Positions 9,251-17,122 of a stretch of DNA of 64,000 nt are shown here, in pieces (the first letter of the stretch is position 1; each line of letters begins with the position of its first letter). The position numbers and the translations under genes are program-made. Source of the stretch: Streptomyces sp. NBC_01353 (GTDB taxonomy: Bacteria; Actinomycetota; Actinomycetes; Streptomycetales; Streptomycetaceae); contig NZ_CP108352.1 in the NCBI RefSeq assembly GCF_036237275.1, positions 1,116,001-1,180,000 of the forward strand. Direction: 5' to 3'. Under the pieces are notes generated by a model. The model ran no database searches. It saw only the letters and a list, made by a program, of their open reading frames with translations, and had not been told where the DNA came from.

Positions 9251-10429
9251 ATGCACACCACCGTCGGGATCATCGGCGGCGGCCCCTCCGGGCTGCTGCT
9301 CGCCCGTCTGCTGCACAACGCCGGTGTCGACTGCGTGGTCCTGGAATCCCGCGACCGCGCCTATGTCGAGCAGCGACAGCGCGCCGGAATCCTCGAACAG
9401 GCCACCGTCGACGCCCTGCGCGCCGCCGGCGCCGGCGCACGGCTCGACGCCGAGGGCCTGGCACACGAGGGCATCGAGCTGCGCTTCGACGGGCGCGCCC
9501 ACCGGGTCGACCTCCCCTCGCTCACCGACGGCCGCCGGGTCTGGGTCTATGCGCAGACCGAGGTCGTCAAGGACCTGATCGCCCTTCAGCTCGCCGAGGG
9601 AGGGCCGCTGCTGTTCGGCGCCGAGGTGCGGGCGGTGGAGGACGTCGAGACGGACCGCCCGTCGATCCGCTACACCCATGAGGGCCGCGAGCAGACCCTG
9701 ACGTGCGACTACGTAGTCGGCTGCGACGGCTTCCACGGAGTCGCGCGCACGGCGCTGCCCGAGTCGGAGCGCACGACGTACGAGCGGACGTATCCGTACT
9801 CCTGGCTCGGCATTCTCGCCGAAGCCCCGCCCGTGTACGACGAGTTGATCTACGCCCACTCCGAGCGCGGGTTCGCGCTGGCCAGTATGAGGTCGCCGGC
9901 CGTGAGCCGGCTCTACCTCCAGGTGCCGAACGGCACCGATCCCGCCGACTGGTCCGACCAGCGCGTCTGGGACGAGCTGGACGCCCGTTTCGCGCTCGGC
10001 GAGGAACCCGGGTGGCGGCTGGAGCGCGGTCCGGTCATACAGAAGTCGGTGCTGCCGATGCGCAGTTCGGTGACCGAGCCGATGCGGTTCGGGCGGCTGC
10101 TGCTCGCCGGGGACGCGGCGCACATCGTCCCGCCGACCGGTGCGAAGGGGCTCAACCTCGCCGCCGCCGACGTGATCGTCCTGGCGCGCGCGCTCGCCGA
10201 ACGGTACGCCACGGGCTCCACGGAGCTGCTCGACACGTACTCCGACACCTGCCTGCGCCGGGTCTGGCGGGCCGAGCACTTCTCGTACTTCATGACGACG
10301 ACGCTGCACACCGATCCCGGACAGCTGCCCTTCGACACCCGGCTCCAGCTCTCCCAGCTGGAGCGGATCGCGACCTCGCCGCATGCCGCGGCCGAACTGG
10401 CGCAGAACTACGCCGGGTTGCCCCTCTGA
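9251..10429 (+). CDS. pobA: 4-hydroxybenzoate 3-monooxygenase
   Basis: FAD- and NAD(P)H-dependent aromatic hydroxylase that makes protocatechuate from 4-hydroxybenzoate, feeding the pca operon. It has 392 residues, the family length. Motifs are the Rossmann GGGPSG in VGIIGGGPSGLLLA (6-19), the DG motif in VVGCDGFHGVAR and the second FAD motif LLLAGDAAHIVPPTGAKGLN. The ATG at 9251 is chosen because GGAGAG lies just upstream; an ATG at 9215 would lie inside the operator. It is divergent from the IclR gene and convergent with the permease gene, from which it is separated by a strong hairpin. Confidence 0.95.
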   Translation: MHTTVGIIGGGPSGLLLARLLHNAGVDCVVLESRDRAYVEQRQRAGILEQATVDALRAAGAGARLDAEGLAHEGIELRFDGRAHRVDLPSLTDGRRVWVYAQTEVVKDLIALQLAEGGPLLFGAEVRAVEDVETDRPSIRYTHEGREQTLTCDYVVGCDGFHGVARTALPESERTTYERTYPYSWLGILAEAPPVYDELIYAHSERGFALASMRSPAVSRLYLQVPNGTDPADWSDQRVWDELDARFALGEEPGWRLERGPVIQKSVLPMRSSVTEPMRFGRLLLAGDAAHIVPPTGAKGLNLAAADVIVLARALAERYATGSTELLDTYSDTCLRRVWRAEHFSYFMTTTLHTDPGQLPFDTRLQLSQLERIATSPHAAAELAQNYAGLPL

Positions 10430-10442
10430 CCGCACGGACGTC

Positions 10443-10488
10443 CGCGAGGGCCGGCCCGCCGGATGTTCCCGACGGGCCGGCCCTCGCG
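10443..10488. terminator. Bidirectional terminator hairpin between pobA and the permease gene
   Basis: A perfect 16-bp stem (left arm 10443-10458 beginning CGCGAGGG, right arm 10473-10488) with a 14-base loop lies in the 65-bp gap between convergent genes. There is no U-run, as is common in Streptomyces. Confidence 0.8.
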
Positions 10489-10494
10489 CTTCGG

Positions 10495-11847
10495 TCAGTC
10501 CTGGGCGGCCAGGCCGACGGCGGGAGCGGGGACCTTCGCGGCCCCGCCGCGCCCGATCCGGCGGGCGAGCGGGACGAGGGCGATGGCGGTCGCGCCCACG
10601 AGTCCGGCCAGGGCGAAGGCGGTGAAGCCCCAGCCCTGGTTGCCGTTGGAGGCAAGCACCCCGACCAGCCAGGGGCCGACGACGGCCCCGGTGCGACCCA
10701 CCCCGGTGACCATCCCGAGGCCCGCGGCGCGCTCGCTGTCGCGGTAGACGGTGTTGGTGGCCGCGTAGACCATGACCTGGGCACTGAAGAGCCAGACGCC
10801 GGTGACGGCGACGACGACATAGGTGACGCCGAGCGGCAGTTGGGCCTTGAGCAGCAGGGCGCCCGCAGCCGTGAGGACGAACCAGATGGCGGAGACGCGG
10901 ACCGCGCCGAACCGATCGGCGGTGCGTCCGGCGATCAGCATGCCGACGATGCCGCCCGCGTTGATGACCATCAGGAAGCTGACCGAGGAGCTGAGTCCGT
11001 AGCCGGAGGCGCGCATCATCTGCGGCAGCCAGGTGGAGACGCCGTAGACGAGGAGCAGCCCGCAGAACGACGCCAGCCAGAGCAGTGGCGTGGCCCAGCG
11101 CGACTCGGGGCGGAACAGCGCCCGTATCGCGTCGATCCGGCCCTTCGCACCGGCGGCCGGGGCCTCGACGGCGGTGGGGCGGGCGAGTCCGTAGCGGTCG
11201 GCGACCGCGTCGGCGCGCTCCCGCTCGCCGCGCGCGAGAAGCACACCGGGCGATTCGGGCAGCAGCTTCAGGAGCAGCGGGACGGCGATCACGGCCGGCA
11301 GGACGCCCGCCCAGAAGACCCAGCGCCAGCCGGCGGTGGGCGCGAGGGTGAGACCGAGGCCCGTCGCCGCCATGCCGCCCGCGTGGTACGAGGTCATCAG
11401 GAGCCCGGTCATGAGGGCGGCCCGGCGGGGTGGGGCGAACTCGAGGACCATCGCGAGGCAGAGTGGCATCAGTCCGCCGAGCCCGAGGCCCGCGACGAAG
11501 CGGCCGGCGCCGAAGAGGGTGACGTCCCCTGCCAGCGCGCAGAGGCCGGAGCCCACGGAGAAGAGCGCGACGCTGGCCACGAGCATGGGCCGGCGCCCGA
11601 GCCAGTCGGTGACGTTCCCGGCGGCGAGCGCGCCGACGAGCATCCCGAAGGTGGTCCAGCTGCCGATGGTGCCGGCGGTGGCCTGGGTCAGCCCGAGGCC
11701 GTCGTCGTCGAGCATGTTCGGCATCACGGCGCCGTAGATGTTCACGTCCATGCCGTCGAAGAACACGGCGAGCCAGCAGAGGGCGAGCACCGGGAAGACC
11801 GTGCGGAAGGTGTGGGGGGCGCGGGGCGGGGAGGAGGTGGAGGTCAA
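10495..11847 (-). CDS. Aromatic acid:H+ symporter, MFS AAHS family (PcaK-like)
   Basis: Twelve-helix major facilitator transporter of 450 residues, probably importing 4-hydroxybenzoate and/or protocatechuate. Helix 1 carries DGMD (Asp31, Asp34), which corresponds to the two aspartates required in Pseudomonas PcaK. The loop 2-3 motif appears as GNVTDWLGRRP and the loop 8-9 repeat as GRTADRFGAVR. The start is a TTG at 11847, with AGGGA about seven bases upstream; no in-frame ATG serves better. A GTGAA-N6-TTCAC site lies 37 bp upstream and links its control to pobA. The exact substrate is inferred from context. Confidence 0.87.
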   Translation of the reverse strand: MTSTSSPPRAPHTFRTVFPVLALCWLAVFFDGMDVNIYGAVMPNMLDDDGLGLTQATAGTIGSWTTFGMLVGALAAGNVTDWLGRRPMLVASVALFSVGSGLCALAGDVTLFGAGRFVAGLGLGGLMPLCLAMVLEFAPPRRAALMTGLLMTSYHAGGMAATGLGLTLAPTAGWRWVFWAGVLPAVIAVPLLLKLLPESPGVLLARGERERADAVADRYGLARPTAVEAPAAGAKGRIDAIRALFRPESRWATPLLWLASFCGLLLVYGVSTWLPQMMRASGYGLSSSVSFLMVINAGGIVGMLIAGRTADRFGAVRVSAIWFVLTAAGALLLKAQLPLGVTYVVVAVTGVWLFSAQVMVYAATNTVYRDSERAAGLGMVTGVGRTGAVVGPWLVGVLASNGNQGWGFTAFALAGLVGATAIALVPLARRIGRGGAAKVPAPAVGLAAQD

Positions 11848-11883
11848 TGTGTGTCCCTGAATCGCGAGCGGCTCGTTCGCCTG

Positions 11884-11899
11884 GTGAAGATTGCTTCAC
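11884..11899. promoter_or_regulatory. IclR operator candidate before the aromatic permease
   Basis: GTGAAGATTGCTTCAC is an inverted repeat with the same five-base arms and six-base spacer as the site before pobA. It lies 37 bp upstream of the TTG start of the permease gene. Confidence 0.6.
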
Positions 11900-11987
11900 T
11901 GACAGGTGGCAAGAGTGTCGGGGTGGGACGTACGGGTGTCAATGAGTTCGGGACACGGGTTCAGGCGGCGCCGATTACGGTGGGCGC

Positions 11988-12425
11988 ATGACCGAGTTGT
12001 GGAAGCCGGCCGACCCCGGAGTGCTGCGTCTGCCCTCCGGACGTGTGGTGCGGGGGCGCGGTCTCCGGCACCCTCTTCCGCCGGGGCCCGCCCCCGAGTT
12101 CGCCGTCCATCTGCTCGGCAGGCGCCCGCCGGGGACCGACTGGGAGTCACGGTGGCTGCGCTGGCCGGACTTCCGGCTGCCGGCCGACCCCGCGGAAGCC
12201 CGGGACGTCCTCACCGAGGCGTTGTCCCGGGCCGAGCACGAGCGCGTCGAACTCGCCTGCGGGGGCGGTATCGGCAGGACCGGGACGGCGCTTGCCTGCC
12301 TCGCCGTGCTCGACGGCGTCCCGGCCGACCGGGCGGTGGAGTTCGTCCGCGGCAGGTACCACCCCCGTGCGGTCGAGACTCCCTGGCAGAAGCGATACGT
12401 ACGCCGGTTCTCCGGCCCGAACTGA
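11988..12425 (+). CDS. Protein-tyrosine-phosphatase-like protein
   Basis: A 145-residue cytoplasmic protein with a cysteine-phosphatase P-loop: CX5R appears as CGGGIGRTG at Cys91-Arg97, followed by TALACLAVL, the usual helix of dual-specificity phosphatases. The histidine that normally precedes the catalytic cysteine is alanine here. A possible general acid lies in the WPDFRLP loop (about 59-65). This matches the streptomycete protein-tyrosine-phosphatase-like family. The substrate is unknown. It ends three bases before the convergent opcA stop, so no terminator fits between them. Confidence 0.75.
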   Translation: MTELWKPADPGVLRLPSGRVVRGRGLRHPLPPGPAPEFAVHLLGRRPPGTDWESRWLRWPDFRLPADPAEARDVLTEALSRAEHERVELACGGGIGRTGTALACLAVLDGVPADRAVEFVRGRYHPRAVETPWQKRYVRRFSGPN

Positions 12426-12428
12426 CGC

Positions 12429-13352
12429 CTACGGAGCCGCGGGTGCCTGGGTGCGCAGCGCCGAGGCGTAGGTCACGTCGGGGTCGAGCCGACGCAGCTC
12501 CTCCGCGATCAGCTCGGCGGTCGTGCGCACCTTCAGGGCGAGGACGCGGCTGGGCTGGCCGGGAATCGACAGCATGGCGACCGGGCCCTCCGGGCGGTCG
12601 ATCACGATCTCGCCGTCGGGGGTGCCGAGGCGTACGGCGGTGACCACCGGACCCTCGCTGGCGACCCGTTCGACCGGTACCCGCAGCCGGTCCTCGAACC
12701 AGCGGGCCAGCAGTTCGGCGCTCGGGTTGTCGGGTTCGCTCTCCACCGCGGCCGAGACGACGGTCGCCCGCGCCTGGTCCAGTGCGGCGGCCAGCATCGA
12801 ACGCCAGGGCGTGAGCCGGGTCCACGCGAGGTCCGTGTCCCCGGGGGCGTAGGAGGCCGCGCGGACCGCGAGCGCGGCGAGGGGGTCCTCGACGGCGTAC
12901 GCGTCGGTGATCCGGCGCTGGGCGAGCCGGCCGAGCGGGTCCGTGGACGGTACGTCGGGGGCTTGGGCCGGCCACCAGACGACGACGGGCGCGTCCGGGA
13001 GCAGCAGGGGCAGGACCACGGAGTCGGCGCGGGCGCCGAGTTCACCGTGGAGACGCAGCAGCACGGTCTCGCCCGAACCCGCGTCGCTGCCGACGCGGAC
13101 CTCCGCGTCCAGGCGCGTCTCGTGACGCCCCCCGGGCGAGCGGGCATGGCGCTTGATGACGACGAGAGTGCGTGCGGGGTGTTCGCGGGAGGCCTCGTTG
13201 GCGGACTTCAGCGCGTCGTAGGCGTTCTCCTCGTCCGTGACGATCACGAGCGTGAGCACCATGCCGACGGCAGGTGTGCCGACGGCCCGGCGGCCCTCCA
13301 CGATCGCCTTGTTGATCTTGCTGGATGTGGTGTCCGTGAGATCGATCTTCAT
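12429..13352 (-). CDS. opcA: Glucose-6-phosphate dehydrogenase assembly protein OpcA
   Basis: Allosteric/assembly partner that raises glucose-6-phosphate dehydrogenase activity in actinomycetes and cyanobacteria. It has 307 residues and family features MKIDLTDTTSSKINKAIVEGRRAVG at the N-terminus and PVVVWWPAQAP and DPLGRLAQRRITD in the middle (each typical of OpcA). Start at 13352, with AAGGA upstream. Normally opcA follows zwf directly; here neither zwf, tal, tkt nor gnd is adjacent, so this is either a second copy or a displaced one. It converges with the phosphatase-like gene. Confidence 0.88.
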   Translation of the reverse strand: MKIDLTDTTSSKINKAIVEGRRAVGTPAVGMVLTLVIVTDEENAYDALKSANEASREHPARTLVVIKRHARSPGGRHETRLDAEVRVGSDAGSGETVLLRLHGELGARADSVVLPLLLPDAPVVVWWPAQAPDVPSTDPLGRLAQRRITDAYAVEDPLAALAVRAASYAPGDTDLAWTRLTPWRSMLAAALDQARATVVSAAVESEPDNPSAELLARWFEDRLRVPVERVASEGPVVTAVRLGTPDGEIVIDRPEGPVAMLSIPGQPSRVLALKVRTTAELIAEELRRLDPDVTYASALRTQAPAAP

Positions 13353-13513
13353 GCCCGGCGCCCGTTCCTTCTGTCGCGTGCGATCGCTGTAACGGTAAGC
13401 GCTGCACGGGCCGAGGATCTTCCCTCGCGCCCGCGCGGGGCGGGGTGTCACTCCCCCGCGCCGCGCGCTCCGTGACTCGGGCACCGTCCGGTCGCCGGTC
13501 GTCGGCACGTCGC

Positions 13514-14134
13514 CTACAGACTCAGGGCGTCCTCCGCGTTGTTCACCCAGGCCGTGACAGAGTTCATGGCGGGCGAGACGTACAGGCCGGGCGTCGATAC
13601 CGTCAGAGGTGTCTGCACCAGGTCGGACTCGGTGTTCATGGTCATCGCGATCGAGTGGACGGTCCTGCCCGTGCCGTCGTTCGTGCCGCCCATGAGGCCG
13701 GCGTAGGCGGACCGGCCCGGCTCGAGCCTGATCGCGTCCTCGATGCCGGGGGCCTCGCCACGCTCGGTCGCCTGTCCGTCCAGATCGCCGAAGGTCACGA
13801 CCGGATGCCCCAGAACCTTGCACGCCTTGGCGGACTTGTTGGTGATCTTCAGCAGGTAGCTGCTCGTCGTGGGCTCCGCCAGGTTCGCGGCGAACGTCAC
13901 GTCGAAGGTGCTGCAGGGAAACACCGCGTGGTCGGGGTCGGGTGACGAGCCGTCGCTCCCGCCGGAGGACTCCTTGCCGGGAGAGGTCGGCGGGGTGGTG
14001 GTCTTCGTCGGGCTCGCGGTCGGCTTCGCGGCTCCGCCCGCCGCGTCGTCCCCGGTGGGGCCGCAGGCGGTCAGGGCGACGGCGGACACGGTGACGGCGG
14101 CGAGGACGAGGGCGGCTCTGCGTACGGTGCTCAT
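13514..14134 (-). CDS. DUF4232-type secreted lipoprotein
   Basis: A 206-residue exported lipoprotein. The signal peptide ends in the lipobox LTAC (Cys24-25 region), followed by a flexible Thr/Pro/Ser linker (about 26-70) and a beta-rich domain with CSTFDVTF and SYLLKITNKSAKACKVLGHP, the pattern of DUF4232 proteins common on streptomycete surfaces. The function is not established for the family. Start 14134 has GGGGGA about eight bases upstream. No operon partner is evident. Confidence 0.8.
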   Translation of the reverse strand: MSTVRRAALVLAAVTVSAVALTACGPTGDDAAGGAAKPTASPTKTTTPPTSPGKESSGGSDGSSPDPDHAVFPCSTFDVTFAANLAEPTTSSYLLKITNKSAKACKVLGHPVVTFGDLDGQATERGEAPGIEDAIRLEPGRSAYAGLMGGTNDGTGRTVHSIAMTMNTESDLVQTPLTVSTPGLYVSPAMNSVTAWVNNAEDALSL

Positions 14135-14376
14135 GGTCTGGGTCCCCCGGTGAGTGGTGAGTGCGCTGTACTGAGCACCAGAGTCCCGCCGAACCTTCAC
14201 AACTTGGTGACGGGGCCTTCCCGAGTTCACCACGGCTGTCGGCGTGTCTCGCCGCCGGCGACCCGCCGGTTCGACGCCCCTGTCGGCGTTCGGGTCCCGG
14301 CGGAGCTCCACGGTCGGCCGGGGGCGGCACGGCGAGCAGGGCGGGCGACATGGGCTCGCGCAGCCTGCGCAGGAGC

Positions 14377-14395
14377 AGCCGGCCGAGGGCCGGCT
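14377..14395. terminator. Hairpin at the end of the hydrolase gene
   Basis: AGCCGGCC and GGCCGGCT form an eight-base stem around GAG, touching the stop codon of the leftward hydrolase gene. The remaining 14135-14376 holds no gene or other signal that I can support. Confidence 0.4.
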
Positions 14396-15222
14396 CAGCG
14401 CAGGAACGCCGCCGTGGTGGCGACGAACCGCTCCGGGTCGTCGACCCACGGATAGTGGCCCGCGCCGGACTGCACGACGAGCGAGGCATCAGGGAACAGT
14501 CCGGCGAACTCGGCGGTCGAGGCGGGCGGACTGTTGAGGTCGAACTCCCCCGCGAGCAGCAGGACGGGGGCACGGAACGCGGCCAGCGCCGCACGGGTGG
14601 CCGGCGGGTCGAAGGCACCTTCCGCGCCGAAGCCGGCGACGGCCTCCGCGTTGTCCGGTCGACTCGCCGCGTGGTGCTGCCGCGCCGCGGCGTCCCAACG
14701 CCCCCAGAAGAAGGGGGCGATGGCCTCCCAGTCGCTGCCGGTGCCCTCGGTGATCGCCTCCAGCGCGGCGTACGCCGCCGGGAACCACGGCTCGTCGCTG
14801 CGCCGACGCGCTCCCTCGCGCCGCATCTCTCCGGTGATCGCGATGCCGACGGCCGCCGTGCCAGGGGTGATCAGGGCGAGCCTGCCGACGCGCTCGGGGT
14901 ACCGGGCCGCGTACCGCACCGCGAGGTTCGCGCCGCCGGAGTGGCCGAGCAGATCCATCCGCGCCAGGCCGAGGTGCTCGCGCAGGGCCTCGACGTCGTC
15001 GACGAGGCGGTCGCAGCGATAGGAGGAGGCGTCCTCGGGGATCGCCGACAGGCCGGTCCCGCGCGGGTCCGGGAGGATGAGGCTGCGGTGGCCGGACAGC
15101 CCGCCGAGGCCGCCGAGGTAGCGGGAGTCCATGGGGCCTCCGGGGAGGCAGACGACGGGGTCGCCGGCTCCCTCCGTGCAGTATGCGAGGCGGGTTCCGT
15201 CGGACGCGGTGAATGAAGGCAT
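14395..15222 (-). CDS. Alpha/beta hydrolase, proline-iminopeptidase-like
   Basis: A 275-residue serine hydrolase. The oxyanion-hole segment LPGGPMDS and the nucleophile elbow GHSGGANLAVRYA resemble proline iminopeptidases and related hydrolases; an Asp in LAGEFDLNSPP and a His in GAGHYPWVDDP complete the triad. No signal peptide. The start at 15222 (MPSFTASDGT) has a weak CAGGA upstream. A second in-frame ATG at 15243 lies exactly at the end of the 28-bp palindrome and would add seven residues. The palindrome is shared with the divergent HTH gene, suggesting co-regulation. The natural substrate is unknown. Confidence 0.8.
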   Translation of the reverse strand: MPSFTASDGTRLAYCTEGAGDPVVCLPGGPMDSRYLGGLGGLSGHRSLILPDPRGTGLSAIPEDASSYRCDRLVDDVEALREHLGLARMDLLGHSGGANLAVRYAARYPERVGRLALITPGTAAVGIAITGEMRREGARRRSDEPWFPAAYAALEAITEGTGSDWEAIAPFFWGRWDAAARQHHAASRPDNAEAVAGFGAEGAFDPPATRAALAAFRAPVLLLAGEFDLNSPPASTAEFAGLFPDASLVVQSGAGHYPWVDDPERFVATTAAFLR

Positions 15223-15240
15223 GGCAGGGATCCTGTCACT

Positions 15241-15268
15241 CATAACCTGGTTGTACAACCAGGTTATG
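15241..15268. promoter_or_regulatory. Perfect 28-bp palindrome between divergent hydrolase and HTH genes
   Basis: Every base from 15241 (CATAACCTGG) to 15268 (CAGGTTATG) is symmetric about the central GTAC. A degenerate half copy (GTGTATAACC) follows at 15284-15293. Each end of the palindrome is itself an ATG in frame with the gene on that side. It is a strong operator candidate for the HTH protein encoded at 15299. Confidence 0.8.
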
Positions 15269-15298
15269 GCACGTGTTCCCAGGGTGTATAACCGAGTC

Positions 15299-15904
15299 AT
15301 GACAGGCGCGGACGACACACTGACCGAGGAACAGGCCGAGCGAATGCTCGCCGCCATGAACGAGATCATCCGTGCGGGCGAGGAGATGCGGCAGCTGCGC
15401 GCCGAGATGATCCAGCTGTTCGCGAGCCTCGGCTGGACGCAGGACCGGATCGCCCGGATCGCCGACATGAGCCAGCCTGCCGTGTCCAAGCAGGTGGCGA
15501 AGCACAAGCCCGCCGACCCACCGCCACCGCCCATGGAGCTCTCCCTCGATCAGCGCGACATCCCGTGGCTCGAAGGACGTCTGTGGGGTCTCGCCGAGGA
15601 GATCTCCGAGATCTGCGACGACACCGCGCGCTGTGCGCACCACGTCGAGGCGATCGCCCGCGGGAAGAAGCGCTTCACTCCGCAGAACGTCGACGCGCTG
15701 CGGCGCCTGGTCGAGGAGGACCTGATACGGAACCGGGAGCGGTTGCCCGCCGCTTTCCGGGACGCGTACGACGTGATCAGCCGGGGTCTCGACGTGCCCG
15801 CGAAGGTCACGTCGACCGGGTCACCCGCCGGGTCCCCCTCGGCGCGTCGCACCCTCGCCCACCGCATCCAGCGCGACCGGCTCAGGAACGCCTCCCGGGC
15901 CTGA
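15299..15904 (+). CDS. HTH DNA-binding protein, sigma region-4-like helix-turn-helix
   Basis: A 201-residue protein with an N-terminal helical segment (10-40) and an HTH at about 44-68 (LGWTQDRIARIADMSQPAVSKQV). This resembles HTH-23/sigma-70 region 4 types often found beside a small enzyme they control. The C-terminal half is helical and charged with no recognised domain. The ATG at 15299 is the usual choice; an in-frame ATG at 15266, at the edge of the palindrome, would add eleven residues and would suit a leaderless mRNA. Likely an autoregulator and regulator of the divergent hydrolase. Confidence 0.75.
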   Translation: MTGADDTLTEEQAERMLAAMNEIIRAGEEMRQLRAEMIQLFASLGWTQDRIARIADMSQPAVSKQVAKHKPADPPPPPMELSLDQRDIPWLEGRLWGLAEEISEICDDTARCAHHVEAIARGKKRFTPQNVDALRRLVEEDLIRNRERLPAAFRDAYDVISRGLDVPAKVTSTGSPAGSPSARRTLAHRIQRDRLRNASRA

Positions 15905-15921
15905 GCCGGCGCGTCCCCCCG

Positions 15922-17034
15922 TCACCCCGCGCTGCGCGGAGCTCGCAGCCACACCGTCGTGTCGGACGGCAGGCGGCCCTCCGTGTCGAGCGGGGCGCCG
16001 GCGAGGAGCAGGGTCTCGTACGGCGGGAGCGTCACGGGGGTGGAGGAGAGGTTGGTCAGGCAGAGCAGACCGCCCGCCCGCTCGAAGGCGAGCACCCCTT
16101 CGTCGGCGGGCAGCCAGGTCAGGGGGCCGTCGCCGAAGCCCTCCTCCGACCTGCGCAGAGCCAGGGCCGTCCGGTACAGCGCGAGCATCGACTCCGGGTC
16201 GGCGCTCTGCCGGTCGACGGCGTAGCGGGCCCAGTCCTCGGGCTGGGGCAGCCATGGTTCGGCCGGCGCCCCGAAGCCGAAGTGCGGGGCGTCCGCGGCC
16301 CAGGGCAGCGGGACCCGGCAGCCGTCGCGTCCGGGGTCGGTGCCGCCGGAGCGGAAGTGCATCGGGTCCTGGATCTTCTCCCGTGGGACGTCGGCCTCGG
16401 GCAGCCCCAGTTCTTCGCCCTGGTACACGTACACCGAACCGGGCAGGGCCAGCGTCAACAGGGCCGCCGCGCGGGCCCGGCGGGTGCCGAGGGCGAGGTC
16501 GGTGGGGGTTCCGAAGGCCTTGGTCGCGAAGTCGAAGGCGGTGTCCGTGCGGCCGTACCGGGTCACGGTCCGGGTCACGTCGTGGTTGCAGAGGACCCAG
16601 GTGGCGGGGGCTCCGACGGGGGCGTGCTCGGCGAGGGTGTCGTCGATGGTGCGACGCAGCCGGGCCGGGTCCCAGGGGCAGGCGAGGAAGTTGAAGTTGA
16701 ACGCGGTGTGCAGCTCGTCGGAGCGTAGATAGCGGGCGAAGCGTTCGGCGTCCGGAAGCCAGACCTCGCCGACGAAGACGGCTCCGTACTCGTCGGCGAC
16801 GGCCCGCCAGGAGCGGTAGATGTCGTGCAGTTCGTCCTGGTCGATGTACGGGTGGGGGTCCACGCCCTCCTCGAAGTCGGCGAGCGCGGGGTCCTTGGCG
16901 AGCAGGGCGGCGGAGTCGATGCGTACGCCGGCGACGCCGCGGGAGAACCAGAAGCGGAGCACGTCCTCGTGCTCCCGACGCACCGCCGGGTGGGCCCAGT
17001 TGAGGTCGGGCCGCTCGGGATTCCCGCCGATCTT
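15922..17034 (-). pseudogene. GH13 alpha-glucosidase, N-terminally truncated
   Basis: The frame encodes the C-terminal two thirds of a GH13 alpha-glucosidase/oligo-1,6-glucosidase. Recognisable homology begins near 17030 (GNPERPDLNW) and includes the nucleophile aspartate in GVRIDSAALL, the acid/base glutamate in FVGEVWLP and the third aspartate in CNHDVTRT. The first ~190 residues of a normal ~540-residue enzyme, with barrel strands 1-3 and the PNH motif, are missing; upstream of 17034 the frame is unrelated sequence overlapping the divergent gene's start region. The remaining sequence is otherwise intact and codon-normal, so the loss looks like a single deletion or rearrangement. It could not fold as an active enzyme. 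Confidence 0.75.
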
Positions 17035-17122
17035 GCACGCCGCGGCCCGGAGGGACGTAACCTCGCCAGGCGTGTGATCGGCGCGCACTGCCGTACCCCC
17101 TCCCCTCCGGAAAGGCTGTCCC

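Noticed and set aside
13353-13513. LacI-like motif TGTAACGGTAAGCGCTGCA upstream of opcA
   Set aside because: It resembles the TAGYAACCGCTTA motif only weakly and is not supported by regulator proximity.
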